A stretch of DNA of 64,000 bases from an alpha proteobacterium AAP38 (GCA_001296005.1 LJHR01000023.1:98952-162951), one strand, 5' to 3'. Shown: positions 16,807 through 26,420, numbered from the stretch's first letter. Notes: generated from the letters alone by a model not told the origin. Numbers and translations: made by a program.

Positions 16807-18276
16807 TCAGGCCTCAAAATATTCGAAGCGGTCCACAATCATGTGCGCATTGGTCAGGGGATCGACGCTGGCCTGAAGGGTCAGGGGCAGTGTCACATCC
16901 TGGTTCTTGCCACCGGCATTGGGGCTGCCATCGGTGATGGTCAGGCGCGGCCAGCCATAGATCATGGCCTGGGCACCCTTGGTCACGCGGTAACTGGCAT
17001 TGGTGACCGTCCCGGCCAGCATCTTGGAATACAGCGCCGTGCTGCCGAAATAGGTCTCCAGATTGACCGTCACGGCACATTCGCCGCTGCCGATACTGAC
17101 CGATGTCACGCTGTCGGCGGCATCGATCATGCGCAGGTTGTTGTTGAGCGTGAAACTGGCCGACCGCACCCAGTTCGGGCTGGTCAGGGCCACGCCATTC
17201 TCCGCGATGCGGCCAACATTGGCGCTGGCCGCCATGATCGGATAGGCGGCGATGGACGGCGCATCATCCGGAACGCTGTCCAGACTGGTGGTGCTGACCG
17301 TACCGGTCAGGCCCATATAGTCAAAACTGCCAGCGATCTTCTGCTTGGACTGAACCTGCTGTTGCCACTGGTTCACGGCCATCGATTCATTGACGACGTA
17401 GCCAGGCGTGCCCTGGCCCATGAACCCACGCTCAAAGGTCAGGCCGATCAGCGTGGTGCCATTCTTGATCTGGTCGCCGAAAAACACGCGGATCGTCTTA
17501 CCGGTGCCGCTATCGGTGGTCCACGATGCCGGCAGGTTATCCAGGGACAGCAGGTTGGCCGCCACCGCCGTAACCCGCGCCCAGGTATTCAGGGCCTCGG
17601 TCCCAAAGCGGAACGCGGATCCCGTGCCGCCAATCTTGACCCACTGACCGGGCACCAGACCCAGGGTGGTAAAATTCAGCGTGGTGCTGGCCAGACCGCC
17701 GGCCGCCGCCGTGATGTCCCCGGCCGTGCCCTGGAAGCCCACGACCTTGACCCGCGCCGCCGCCGGCGGGGCCGCCTCTGCGGTGAAACTGGCGCTGCTG
17801 CTGACCAGGGATGTGGCACCGCCGGTGGTGACCGGAAACAGGCCGTTGTTACCGGCGGTGGCAAAGCCGCTGTTCCGCACCAGATGCCCGACTACGTAGG
17901 CCGGGCCCGTGGTGAAGGTAATGGTATTGGCCGTGGTACCGATATCGGTAATCACGCTGTCGGCGGTGCCGTCATTGTCGCGGGTCGGCGTGTCCACCCA
18001 ATTGGCCTGCATGGCGCTGGCGATGTTCTCAGCCAGCAGGCTGGACGGAACCGGATAATGCAGCTCGTAATTGATGCCGCCATTGCTGGTTTCACCCACC
18101 TTGATCGGGTCAGCATTCATGCGGTCGGCCCGCACCTCATCCGACGTGGTGAATTCCGGCTTGTAAGACAAGCTTTCGCCCGTCACCCGCATGGTCCGCA
18201 TGCGGGGGGTGCCCTGGGTGGTGCCAAAGCTGTTCTGCCGCACACCCGTCAGGCGCAGGCGGTTACTGTCAGTCAT
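16807..18276 (-). CDS. Major tail tube protein
   Basis: This 489-residue protein forms the stacked hexamers of the non-contractile tail. The N-terminus (VTGESLSYKPEFTTSDEVRA) and NGGINYELHYP match the phage tail tube family common in alphaproteobacterial prophages (Phage_tube_2 type). The C-terminal half repeats the beta-rich pattern (VRSASFTLNNNLR, AVTVNLETYFGS). At this length it carries an extra central beta domain (about residues 110-270) compared with a minimal tube, perhaps a surface decoration. An intrinsic terminator precedes the gene. Confidence 0.85.
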   Translation of the reverse strand: MTDSNRLRLTGVRQNSFGTTQGTPRMRTMRVTGESLSYKPEFTTSDEVRADRMNADPIKVGETSNGGINYELHYPVPSSLLAENIASAMQANWVDTPTRDNDGTADSVITDIGTTANTITFTTGPAYVVGHLVRNSGFATAGNNGLFPVTTGGATSLVSSSASFTAEAAPPAAARVKVVGFQGTAGDITAAAGGLASTTLNFTTLGLVPGQWVKIGGTGSAFRFGTEALNTWARVTAVAANLLSLDNLPASWTTDSGTGKTIRVFFGDQIKNGTTLIGLTFERGFMGQGTPGYVVNESMAVNQWQQQVQSKQKIAGSFDYMGLTGTVSTTSLDSVPDDAPSIAAYPIMAASANVGRIAENGVALTSPNWVRSASFTLNNNLRMIDAADSVTSVSIGSGECAVTVNLETYFGSTALYSKMLAGTVTNASYRVTKGAQAMIYGWPRLTITDGSPNAGGKNQDVTLPLTLQASVDPLTNAHMIVDRFEYFEA

Positions 18277-18304
18277 GATGGACGGCTCCTTTCAGCCGGG
18301 CATG

Positions 18305-18329
18305 AAAAAAGCCGCCCGGTGGGGCGGCT
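18305..18329 (-). terminator. Intrinsic terminator upstream of tail tube gene
   Basis: On the minus strand AGCCGCCC and GGGCGGCT form a perfect 8-base stem with a 4-base loop, followed by TTTTTT. It lies between the small gene at 18351 and the tail tube start at 18276, inside the late operon. Full expression of tail genes would need read-through or a separate promoter downstream of it. Confidence 0.78.
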
Positions 18330-18350
18330 GTTGGTGGGGCGGAGGGCCGG

Positions 18351-18551
18351 TCAGGCGCTGGCGCTGATCTCGGCCGCCTTGCGGGCCTTGGGGGCTTGCG
18401 TCGGCGCGGTCTCGCTAGCCAAAACTTCGATCCGGCCCAGATCGACCCAGGTTTTCACCGGGACCGGCCCCACCAGATCGGCGCGGTCAACCTTGTCGCC
18501 CGGCGCAAACCGGCGGCTGGGCGTGCTGAAAGCTTCCTTCACGGTATACAT
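18351..18551 (-). CDS. Small phage protein between tail terminator and tail tube
   Basis: This 66-residue protein begins MYTVKEAFSTPSRRFAPGDK, with a short SH3-like 'FAPGDKV' segment, and ends in an Ala/Lys-rich tail. Small proteins with this F..GD.V pattern commonly sit between the tail terminator and tail tube genes of siphophages. The role is unknown. It is the last gene before the intrinsic terminator. Confidence 0.65.
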   Translation of the reverse strand: MYTVKEAFSTPSRRFAPGDKVDRADLVGPVPVKTWVDLGRIEVLASETAPTQAPKARKAAEISASA

Positions 18552-18560
18552 GGGACCCTC

Positions 18561-18977
18561 TTAGGCTTGACGTGTGAACTCGATACGCACGCTGATGCGC
18601 CACCAGCTGCCGTCTTCATCCGGCCCACCAGGGCCGATTTCACAATCCTGAAACTCGATGGCGCCGATTTCCTGGCCCCGGAACAGGTCAACAAAGGCGA
18701 CCGCATGGCCGCGCTGAACGCGCTCTCCGGATCCGGCAGGTGCCATCACATGCGCCCAGACCGTGCCCGCTTCATCCCATCGCTGGTCATCCGGCGCACC
18801 GATGCTGGCCTGCCCGAACAGACGCCCATCAAATTCCAGGGCGACAAAGCACCCATCAAACCCCGCCGTGCCCTCGACCGGCAGGGTCAGTGGCTCATTG
18901 GGCCAGGCGATGGGCGTGGCCGTCCATTGCGTCTCGATCCGGGACCGGACCGCGTCATAAACGACAAGGCTTGTCAT
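18561..18977 (-). CDS. Tail terminator protein (gpU-like)
   Basis: This 138-residue protein starts MTSLVVYDAVRSRIETQW, the conserved start of the tail terminator family (DUF4128 / lambda gpU-like), which caps the finished tail tube and docks it to the head. The C-terminus WWRISVRIEFTRQA also fits. Its start overlaps the stop of the previous gene (ATGA), and the order connector - stopper - terminator - tube is standard. Confidence 0.75.
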   Translation of the reverse strand: MTSLVVYDAVRSRIETQWTATPIAWPNEPLTLPVEGTAGFDGCFVALEFDGRLFGQASIGAPDDQRWDEAGTVWAHVMAPAGSGERVQRGHAVAFVDLFRGQEIGAIEFQDCEIGPGGPDEDGSWWRISVRIEFTRQA

Positions 18978-19354
18978 CGCACCCCGCCCCCGCGCGCCTG
19001 CAACCAGTATCCGATGCGTCCGCCCCGGTCGCCGGGATGACGCACCGTCAGTTCAACGGCACTGCCGCCCGGCACATAGGCGCCGTTGGCAATGGTCGGA
19101 AACCGAATAACCCGGTCCCCATCCTTGGGCGGCACCAGCCAGCCGGCGGCCACCAGATCGGCATGGGCCACCACCACCTCAAAATCTCCCTGGGTGATGC
19201 CAGCGACCAGCTCCGCCGCCCCATACTGCCGCACCCGCGCCGGCACCACGGCATCGGTCCAGGTGACGGGCGAAACCCCCGTCTGCCGCCGCACCACCAC
19301 GGTTTCCCGCTGCGGCGACTGGCGGATGAAACGGGACAGACCGGCACTGTCCAT
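18974..19354 (-). CDS. Head-tail joining/stopper protein
   Basis: This 126-residue protein starts at ATG 19354, which overlaps the upstream stop (TGATG); a longer frame upstream lies within the preceding gene. MDSAGLSRFIRQSPQRETVV and PPKDGDRVIRFPT suggest a small beta-barrel like head-closure proteins. Assignment rests on its place between the gp6-like connector and the tail terminator. Confidence 0.6.
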   Translation of the reverse strand: MDSAGLSRFIRQSPQRETVVVRRQTGVSPVTWTDAVVPARVRQYGAAELVAGITQGDFEVVVAHADLVAAGWLVPPKDGDRVIRFPTIANGAYVPGGSAVELTVRHPGDRGGRIGYWLQARGGGVR

Positions 19355-19989
19355 CACGTCACCGCCATGGCGACATAAGGCGTCAGCCGGTCGGCAATAT
19401 CCTTCGGAATCCCGCCCTCCATCGCCATGCCCGACGTGATCTGGTACTCCTCCCGCCCGATCCCCTCCCACTGCTGCGCCCGCAACAGCGGGTCGCGGCC
19501 CGACACGCTGTCCATCATACGCACCAGATCAATGGCGCAGGATTTCAGCGCATCGGGCACAGTGGAAAAGCCCGCGACATAGCGGACAACGATCTTATCC
19601 TCGCACGGCCAGGGGCAGCGCCGGTCGGCACTGTCCAGCCGATGCAGCAGGCCCGCCGATGCCTCCAGTTCCAGCAGCCCAGCATCCAGGGCGGTACCCG
19701 CGATGCTGGCGCTGGTGATGGACGCCACGAACCGGCGGGAAAGGATCAGCGGCTTGACCGGCTGTGGCAGCCGCCACACCTCCTCCACCGTTTCCGCGCG
19801 CAGGGTGGGCGGCGACACACCGGCCGCCGCCACCCGACAGTACCCCGTGATCAAGCCCGCCACCCGCAGCCCCAGCGCGGTCAGCTCCGCATCCCGGCTA
19901 CCATCCCCCGCCGCCAACCCCACCGCCGCGCGCAGCTCGGCAATGGACAGCAGGCCCAGGTCAGCGGCAGGCGTGATCAGGGTCAGCAT
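19354..19989 (-). CDS. Head-tail connector (HK97 gp6-like adaptor)
   Basis: This 211-residue protein begins MLTLITPAADLGLLSIAELR, typical of the gp6-like connector family. The middle contains VEEVWRLPQPVKPLILSRR and the helical C-terminal segment ALKSCAIDLVRMMDSVSGRD seen in adaptors that ring the portal. It lies downstream of the capsid and upstream of the closure proteins. Confidence 0.75.
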   Translation of the reverse strand: MLTLITPAADLGLLSIAELRAAVGLAAGDGSRDAELTALGLRVAGLITGYCRVAAAGVSPPTLRAETVEEVWRLPQPVKPLILSRRFVASITSASIAGTALDAGLLELEASAGLLHRLDSADRRCPWPCEDKIVVRYVAGFSTVPDALKSCAIDLVRMMDSVSGRDPLLRAQQWEGIGREEYQITSGMAMEGGIPKDIADRLTPYVAMAVT

Positions 19990-19991
19990 GA

Positions 19992-20456
19992 TCAGATCAC
20001 CGACGGGCTGGTCAGCAGATAGACCGTCTCGATCTTGGCCGTGTCCGTGCCGCTGGCCGACAGGTCGCCCTTGAACTTGGCGCGGACATAGGTTTCGGCT
20101 TCGGCCAGATTGATGCCGATCACCGCCGCACCCGTCACGGTACCGCCACTGGTGGGGCCGGTCAGGGTCAGGATGGTCTGGTCCGTGCCGATTTCCACCC
20201 AGGTGGAGTTATTGGCACTGTGCTCCCAGATGGCCGTCACCGTCAGGGTCGCGCCCTCCGCCAGCGTTGCGGTGGCACCCAGGGCCAATGTGCCGGACTG
20301 GAACCGCACGGTGCCGAAACCCGTCAGCAGGTTCAGCGTGGCGCAAGTCTGCTCAACATTATCGGTGCCGGCGCCGGCGGTCAGGTCATATTCGGCCTTG
20401 GCATAAGCCGGCCGCATCAGGGCCGCATCGTCGCGGCCCAAGGCAGGTGTAAACAT
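19992..20456 (-). CDS. Virion structural protein, possibly capsid decoration
   Basis: This 154-residue protein is rich in Thr, Ala and beta-forming residues (GTVRFQSGTLALGATATLAE, EIGTDQTILTLTGPTSGG). It sits directly downstream of the major capsid gene, where head-decoration proteins usually lie. There is no clear family match. The central repeated T/V pattern resembles an Ig-like or jelly-roll decoration domain. The role is inferred from position. Confidence 0.5.
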   Translation of the reverse strand: MFTPALGRDDAALMRPAYAKAEYDLTAGAGTDNVEQTCATLNLLTGFGTVRFQSGTLALGATATLAEGATLTVTAIWEHSANNSTWVEIGTDQTILTLTGPTSGGTVTGAAVIGINLAEAETYVRAKFKGDLSASGTDTAKIETVYLLTSPSVI

Positions 20457-20526
20457 CGGTCTGTCTCCGAATGTCAGGGGTGTGTCGGCACCGCCACGCG
20501 GGCCATCAGGTCAGGTCTGCGGGGCG

Positions 20527-22050
20527 TTAGCCGCCCCACTTCACCTCGGTCAGCTGCGCGAATGCCTGTTCGTAACGCAGGGCAAAGTCGTGGGACATAT
20601 CCAGCTTGATCGCCATCAAGCCCTGGGCCCACATATTGATCTGCTGACCACCAGCGTCCTTGAAGCTGGCCTGATCAGAAACCGACAGCGACATGGCGAC
20701 GCTGTCGCCGATCATGGCGTAGCGATGGGCCCCAAAGAAGATATCGCCACCGGAACCAGACGGACCCGTAACCTGCGTGCTGGTATCGACAGGGTAGCCG
20801 TACAGGGTCGGATTGTCGCCCTGAAGGGTCGGGAACGCCAACAGGTCACCCTGGTACAGGTCGCGAAGATAGAGAAGGTGACCCGGATTCATGAACCAGG
20901 CGGGCTCATTGCCACTCAACTCCACATTGGCGTCGGCCATCGCCTTCAACAGCTTGCGGCAGTCGGAGCGGACGTTGGCATTGGTGGGCGTGGTGGAGTT
21001 GGTGGCAACGAACTTCTGACCAGCCGGGATGGCGTAGGCGTAACCCTTCACCTGTTTCCCGGTTCCGGGCGCGTACAGGAACATGCGATCTTCGAATTCC
21101 GCCGCCGCCCGGACCAGCTCATCACGGCAATAGCCCTCAACCCCGAAGGCCGTATTCCGCAAAAGCTTCTTGCTGATCGGCAGGATGGCCGAAATATCCT
21201 TCTCCCGCATCGACAGCATGCCGAAGGTGACGCCGGTGAGAATGCCCTGTTCATTTTCACCGACATAAGAGACAGCCGCCCCGGTCTTACCCTTCAGATA
21301 GTCGGCGTTCCCCGGCACCACCTGGGCGCGGCGCCGCACAATGGTGCGCGGACCGAACAGACGGATGATTTCAGTTGCCAGGGTCGGGGGCACGGCAAAG
21401 CCGCCGCCTGCATTCTCCGACAGTGTCTGGGCACGAATGACCATTTCGGTGACGTGATGACGTTCACCGTAGAGGGACACCGCCGCCTGGGCCGGTGTCA
21501 CGATTTTGCCGGACCCATCCCGCATCGAATAGGCGTGAGTGGCGTAAGAACGCACGAAACACCCGAAATCATGGCCCGGATCACGCTGCGCCGCCGGCTG
21601 GGCCGGCACCGGGTACTGCTGGGCGCGCTGTTCCATCTGGTTCTGCGGCTGATCAGCATCGTCGGCACCCGCCGCCGCGTCGGCAGCGGCGCGACGGCGC
21701 AGATCTTCCGTCTTTTCGGCCCGCTTGATGTCGGCCTCGACGGTTTCCAGTTCCTTTTCCAGCTTGTCAAACTCCGACCGCTTCTCATCAGTCAGGGCGT
21801 CGGTCGCCAGCTTGCCGATGGCCTCGATGCCGGCCAGGATTTCGCCTTTGCGCTTTTTCAGCTCCGCCACGGTGAAGCCACCCAGCAGCAGGCTACCCAG
21901 CGCCTCACGCGACAGGTTCCAGCCATGGCTGTCCGTGATGGACGCTGCGGTGGCCGCCAGGGCTTCGCCCGGCATCAGATTGAAAGCGACAGCGCACAGC
22001 AGGGCCACACAGGCGAGCGCCAGCGCCGCCGGAAACCGACGGTTGGTCAT
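20527..22050 (-). CDS. HK97-fold major capsid protein with signal-peptide-like N-terminus
   Basis: This 507-residue protein combines a helical scaffold (delta) region (about residues 50-125, KKRKGEILAGIEAIGKLATD onward) with an HK97 fold. In the fold part, ENAGGGFAVPPTLATEIIRL, MREKDISAILPISKKLLRNT and FFGAHRYAMIGDSVAMSLS are characteristic. The start at 22050 is set by AGAGG six to seven bases upstream. Oddly, residues 1-35 (RRFPAALALACVALLCAVAF, then ending EALAATAA) look like a Sec signal peptide with an A-L-A cleavage site. The prohead protease gene next to it would be expected to remove the whole N-terminal part. Confidence 0.9.
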   Translation of the reverse strand: MTNRRFPAALALACVALLCAVAFNLMPGEALAATAASITDSHGWNLSREALGSLLLGGFTVAELKKRKGEILAGIEAIGKLATDALTDEKRSEFDKLEKELETVEADIKRAEKTEDLRRRAAADAAAGADDADQPQNQMEQRAQQYPVPAQPAAQRDPGHDFGCFVRSYATHAYSMRDGSGKIVTPAQAAVSLYGERHHVTEMVIRAQTLSENAGGGFAVPPTLATEIIRLFGPRTIVRRRAQVVPGNADYLKGKTGAAVSYVGENEQGILTGVTFGMLSMREKDISAILPISKKLLRNTAFGVEGYCRDELVRAAAEFEDRMFLYAPGTGKQVKGYAYAIPAGQKFVATNSTTPTNANVRSDCRKLLKAMADANVELSGNEPAWFMNPGHLLYLRDLYQGDLLAFPTLQGDNPTLYGYPVDTSTQVTGPSGSGGDIFFGAHRYAMIGDSVAMSLSVSDQASFKDAGGQQINMWAQGLMAIKLDMSHDFALRYEQAFAQLTEVKWGG

Positions 22051-22077
22051 GATGATCATCCTCTTGATGGTGCAGTT

Positions 22078-22695
22078 TCAGGGATAGCCGTTGGCGCGCA
22101 ACAAGGCCTTGGCCCGTGCTGCCAGCGGATTAACCGGCGCTCCGCCGGGTGGGGTGAACAGCGATCGCGTGGCCACGCTTGTGCGTGCATAGGCCGGCAT
22201 GGAGGTGATGGTCACCTCCCGCAAATCAACCTGCTGCAACGCGACCGATTGCAGCCGACCGCGATCATCGAACGTCGTCTTAGTCTTGACCGGCAGAAAG
22301 CCGAAAGAATGGCCCTTCAGGTTTCCGACCCGCACCTGTTCATAGGTGTCGCGTCCCAACTGGGTATCCGGCAACTGGGCATTGATCCGCAGGCCCTTGG
22401 CATCCTCCGACAGCGTCAGATTACCGGCGCTGGTACGGGCCAGCAGGGCGCGCGGATCATGCTCGAACAGGTAGCGGATATCCCGACCGCTGCGCAGGCT
22501 GTCAGCGAAAGCGCCCGCCTCGATCCATTCCTCAAATTCACCCGACCAACTGCGTATCTTGGCCTTTGTGCCGAAGGTCGCGACATAGCCGACCAGCAGC
22601 CGCTTGGCGTCATCCTCCGCCCGCAATTCAAGGTCGATGGCGCAGCGCATATCCATATCGGCGGGGCGTTCCCCATCCTTGTCAGGCAGCAGCAT
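22078..22695 (-). CDS. HK97-type prohead protease
   Basis: This 205-residue serine protease matures the procapsid by removing the capsid delta domain. Family motifs are LVGYVATFGTKAKIRSWSGE, the likely catalytic His79 in YLFEHDPRALLAR and Ser130 in NLKGHSFGF. The ATG at 22695 lies inside the portal gene (14-base overlap) and gives the usual length; an upstream frame lies in the portal region and is ignored. Confidence 0.88.
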   Translation of the reverse strand: MLLPDKDGERPADMDMRCAIDLELRAEDDAKRLLVGYVATFGTKAKIRSWSGEFEEWIEAGAFADSLRSGRDIRYLFEHDPRALLARTSAGNLTLSEDAKGLRINAQLPDTQLGRDTYEQVRVGNLKGHSFGFLPVKTKTTFDDRGRLQSVALQQVDLREVTITSMPAYARTSVATRSLFTPPGGAPVNPLAARAKALLRANGYP

Positions 22696-23962
22696 TGGTA
22701 TCTCCGGTTTTCTGCGCGGCGCTGGCGCCCTGCCCCTTGGCCGCCATCGAGACGGGCACAGAGGCGGAATTGATGAACAGTTCACCACCGCCGGCCTTTG
22801 GCCCCAGGTTCAGAACGCGGCGGGCCTCATCCGGGGTGCGGATACCGCCCTGCACCGTCTTTTCTAGGACCTCTGCAAGCGTTGCCTGATCGCCCATCAG
22901 CAGGATGGTCGGGTCCGGCTCAACATACATGTTGAGGCGTTCACTGGGGGTCAGCAGGTCCTTTGCCAGGGTCTGGCAAATATCGGTCAGGTGCGGATAA
23001 AGGCAGTGCTTGTAATGGGCAATATCCAGATGCTCGACATTACTGAAGGTGCCGCGTTCCAGATCGTTGATAAGATGGGCAGTCACCCGAAGAATGCCGC
23101 CGATCACCGACCGATTATACTTGCGGGTGTCCAGAAGCTGCGCCTGCTCATGGGTCTGGCTGATCGGCGTGTATTTCGCACCGCCGCCGAACACCCCGAT
23201 CTTGTGCGACTGGCCGGCATAGGCCTGATTGACCTCTTCGCGCAGCCGCTTTGATTGCTCTGGCTCCAACTTCGGTTCGACCGACACCATACCCGACAGT
23301 GACGCGCCGTTGGCGAAGCTGGAATTGGCAAATTCCTCTGTCGCCAGCACCCCACCCAGGGTTTCCGCCTGATAGACCTGCCAGACCGATGCACCCATCA
23401 GACCGGCATTCACGCCGCGCTGAATGGGCATGAACTGCAGATGCAGGATTTCATCCTCCAGGAACACGGCCTGCTGGCCGTCATCCAGGCTGACGCGATA
23501 GGCCCGCCGGCGCAGCGCCGTCACCGGATCGCGGTACCAGAAGGGCTGCACATGCCCGACATCGATGGGCAGCAGCTCGCGCAGCGACCCGTCAGGATTC
23601 AGGATCTTCTGGGCATAGAAATTGCCATAGGCGATCTTGTCGAACAGTGCCCGCTTCCAGAACTGGAACGCCGTCATATGCTGACACGGACTGGTTAGCA
23701 GCAGTTCGTAAAGCGGATGGTCCTTTGCCTCTTCCCGCTCATCCGATCCCGTTTCGCGGTACAGCATCAGCGGCAGCATCGCCACGCCTTCGGCGATGAC
23801 ATTGATGCAGGACAACACGGCAGAATGCGTCAGGGCGCTGTCATTGCTGACCGTTAACCCGGCGGCGGTGCGCATGTACCCAAAGAATGGCGGGTTCTTC
23901 CACTGGTCATAGACCGGTTCAGACCGCTTCCACAGGCTGATCTCGAAGGGGCCTATCTTCAT
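22682..23962 (-). CDS. Portal protein, HK97 family
   Basis: This 426-residue protein forms the dodecameric ring at the capsid vertex for DNA entry and exit. Family signs include SALTHSAVLSCINVIAEGVA, HPLYELLLTSPCQHMTAFQF, YGNFYAQKILNPDGSLREL and NVEHLDIAHYKHCLYPHLTD. It is coupled to TerL by ATGA and overlaps the protease start. Confidence 0.92.
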   Translation of the reverse strand: MKIGPFEISLWKRSEPVYDQWKNPPFFGYMRTAAGLTVSNDSALTHSAVLSCINVIAEGVAMLPLMLYRETGSDEREEAKDHPLYELLLTSPCQHMTAFQFWKRALFDKIAYGNFYAQKILNPDGSLRELLPIDVGHVQPFWYRDPVTALRRRAYRVSLDDGQQAVFLEDEILHLQFMPIQRGVNAGLMGASVWQVYQAETLGGVLATEEFANSSFANGASLSGMVSVEPKLEPEQSKRLREEVNQAYAGQSHKIGVFGGGAKYTPISQTHEQAQLLDTRKYNRSVIGGILRVTAHLINDLERGTFSNVEHLDIAHYKHCLYPHLTDICQTLAKDLLTPSERLNMYVEPDPTILLMGDQATLAEVLEKTVQGGIRTPDEARRVLNLGPKAGGGELFINSASVPVSMAAKGQGASAAQKTGDTNAAA

Positions 23963-25704
23963 GCGACCATCCCCGCGAAGATTTCATCCGCCGTGGCGCT
24001 GCTGTTGGCCGGCTGGGGATTGCCGCTCATCAGATGGGCGGCATTCAGCAGCGCCATGAACGGGTCGATCTTTCCGTAGCCGCTGGCCGCCCGCTCGATC
24101 ATCACCGCCGTGCTGGTCTGGCGGGTGCGGGCATTGCCCACGCACCACGCCATCAGCCTGGACCCGTCATGCTCAAAACTGCCGTCCACCAGCTTGCGTT
24201 CCAGCGTCTTGGCTGCCGCCATCAGGCGGATGCCCTGGGCCACACCGGTCAGCAGGCCGTTTTCCTGGGTCACGTCGATATCGGCCAGGGCATCGACAAT
24301 GCCGCCAATGCCGGCGGGGTCCAACCCGACCTGGGCCAGCAGGCCCGCATCCTTGATGATGGCGACGTGGTCGCGAAACCATTCCAGATCATGGGGCAGG
24401 CCCTCCACCAGGGTCAGCGTGCCCTCATTCATGAAATCCTGATAGGTGGACTGATTTTCCACCCGCAGCTTGAACCCCTGCGGCCCGATCAGCGCATGCG
24501 CCCAGCCCAGCCACTTCTTCGTCTCCCGCTCCCGACCGACAGCGGCAAAGCCCAGAAGGTCATCCAGCCCGCCACCATCCCCGCCAATTGTGATGACCTC
24601 GCACCGGTCGATCATGTCCTCCAGCGTCAGCGGTCGCGCCCGCATGATCCAGAACTTGGCACCAGACCAGCCATCGGTGCTCAGCCCGACGCCGATTTCG
24701 ACGTTGAGATACTGGCTGGCGAACAGGGCCAGGGCCTCAACCCCCTCACGTTCCGCAGACTGCATCTGTTGCAAAAGGAATTCCGGCCGGGCGCTGCGGC
24801 CCATGTTGGGGTTGACCAGGGCGAAGGTGTCGGGATTGCGCCAAACCGGCGGGGTATTGGTATTGGCGGGCTGCTGCATGGATTTCGGCAGTTCGTACAG
24901 AACAGCCAGCAAAGGCAGGTTCAGCTTGCCATCACGCACAGCACGGGCGCGCTCCAACTCGGACTTGAACACGCCGGCGGGCGCCTTCTTGGACTGTGTG
25001 GTAATCATCATCAGGAAGCCGCCGGGACGCGCGGTCAAGGCACCGCGCAGTTCCAGGAAGACATCGGCTGCCCGCGGATGGCTGGCGAACACATGCACCT
25101 CATCAATCAGCGTGACATGGGCCTTGGACCCGGTGATGGCATCGGTGTCCGCCGCCTTCACCTGAAGAACTGCATTGGACACCTTGTGGGTGATCTTTCG
25201 CAGATGGTCCTGGATGTGAAAAAGCTTCACCAGCTCAGCATCCGCCCGGATCATGTTCTTGGCCTGGGTGAATGCCAGTTCCGCAATCGTCTTTGTCGGG
25301 GCGATCAACAGCCCCTCGGCATTATGGACCGGGTTGACGATTAGCCAGGTGACCATGATCCCAGCCCCGTTCGTTGTCTTGCTGTTCTTTTTCGGCACCA
25401 GCAGGAACACTTCCTGGATGCGGCGATTGTCGTTTGCCGCGTCATAACTGCCGAACAGAACCCGGACTATATCCAGAAACCACGCACCACCGACCTCCGC
25501 AAAGGTCGGGCGGCCCGCCAAATCGGGAATGCGCAGTCGGTTGAAGACACGCACTGCGTAGTCCGCCTCATCCTTGAACAGCGGCAGTTCCGGCACCAGC
25601 GGCTGCTGGTTCAGAATGCGCTGCTCCCAGTCAGGCACCGCCGTGGACCATGCCGGATCAACATCGGCAATTTCCAGGGCAGCGGAACCGAAGGGCGTCG
25701 ACAT
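23959..25704 (-). CDS. terL: Terminase large subunit (packaging ATPase/nuclease)
   Basis: This 581-residue protein is of the Terminase_1 (HK97/lambda-like cos) family. The N-terminal ATPase has a modified Walker A (VPKKNSKT, residues 103-110) and Walker B (VTLIDEVH). The C-terminal half carries the RNase-H-like nuclease with acidic residues in ITIGGDGGGLDDLLGFAAVG and LDPAGIGGIVDALADID. It pumps DNA into the procapsid and cuts at the genome end. It is coupled to TerS and to the portal gene. Confidence 0.93.
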   Translation of the reverse strand: MSTPFGSAALEIADVDPAWSTAVPDWEQRILNQQPLVPELPLFKDEADYAVRVFNRLRIPDLAGRPTFAEVGGAWFLDIVRVLFGSYDAANDNRRIQEVFLLVPKKNSKTTNGAGIMVTWLIVNPVHNAEGLLIAPTKTIAELAFTQAKNMIRADAELVKLFHIQDHLRKITHKVSNAVLQVKAADTDAITGSKAHVTLIDEVHVFASHPRAADVFLELRGALTARPGGFLMMITTQSKKAPAGVFKSELERARAVRDGKLNLPLLAVLYELPKSMQQPANTNTPPVWRNPDTFALVNPNMGRSARPEFLLQQMQSAEREGVEALALFASQYLNVEIGVGLSTDGWSGAKFWIMRARPLTLEDMIDRCEVITIGGDGGGLDDLLGFAAVGRERETKKWLGWAHALIGPQGFKLRVENQSTYQDFMNEGTLTLVEGLPHDLEWFRDHVAIIKDAGLLAQVGLDPAGIGGIVDALADIDVTQENGLLTGVAQGIRLMAAAKTLERKLVDGSFEHDGSRLMAWCVGNARTRQTSTAVMIERAASGYGKIDPFMALLNAAHLMSGNPQPANSSATADEIFAGMVA

Positions 25705-26228
25705 TACTGGACCGTGGCCCCACGGAAAGCCAGATCAGCTCCCCAGCCCGTGCCCTGGCCGGCGGAATGCGCCGCCTCCTGAGCTTGGGCTTTCTTTCCG
25801 GCGGGCGCTTCCGCCTTCGTCGCGACCGGGGCGGCGACAAAATCGAACTCGCGCTGAAGGCTGTGATGGCGGATCTGCGCAGGCAGACGGGCGCCCGCGC
25901 CGAAGCCCAATTGCTTCTGCAACGAAGCCATCTGCTTTTCCGCCGCAAACATGACCTTGGCCTCCTCCTTCAACCGCTCGAACCCGGTTCCCGTTGTGTA
26001 GGTCAGCGCATCACCCAGCTTTTCTTTCAGCCGGTCGCGACGTGCCTTGACCTGGCAATAAAGCGTGAACAGACCCAGGTCAGCCGGCTCGACAAAGCCC
26101 AGCGCCCGAAGACTGTCCAGCTCCTCCCGCCAGACCCGCTTTTCCAGATCGGTGAACGCCGCCGGCGGACTGACCTTGCCATCCAGATTGGCCGGCAAAA
26201 CCGCCGCCATCCTCTTTGACCGTGTCAT
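25704..26228 (-). CDS. terS: Terminase small subunit, P27 family
   Basis: This protein of about 174 residues recognises the packaging site. LEKRVWREELDSLRALGFVE, FTLYCQVKARRDRL and KQLGFGAGAR are typical of P27-type small terminases. The ATG at 26228 follows GAGGCGGGA and matches the family; an upstream frame extends into noncoding sequence. It lies between HNH and TerL, the standard order for HK97-like cos phages. Confidence 0.8.
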   Translation of the reverse strand: MTRSKRMAAVLPANLDGKVSPPAAFTDLEKRVWREELDSLRALGFVEPADLGLFTLYCQVKARRDRLKEKLGDALTYTTGTGFERLKEEAKVMFAAEKQMASLQKQLGFGAGARLPAQIRHHSLQREFDFVAAPVATKAEAPAGKKAQAQEAAHSAGQGTGWGADLAFRGATVQ

Positions 26229-26420
26229 TCCCGCCTCGCTGCCTTCCTCCAACCCACTAAAAAATAAAAAATTCTCCGGCCCACCCAGAAAATTTTCCAC
26301 ACATGACACCCTGTGCGGTCAGGCCCCTGCCGCCGCCCAGGGATTGACACCCCCCTACCCCCATGCGCCTTGGCAGGGGGTAGGAGGTGCCCTCATGCGC
26401 CCTACGCGGGGCTGGGCGGG

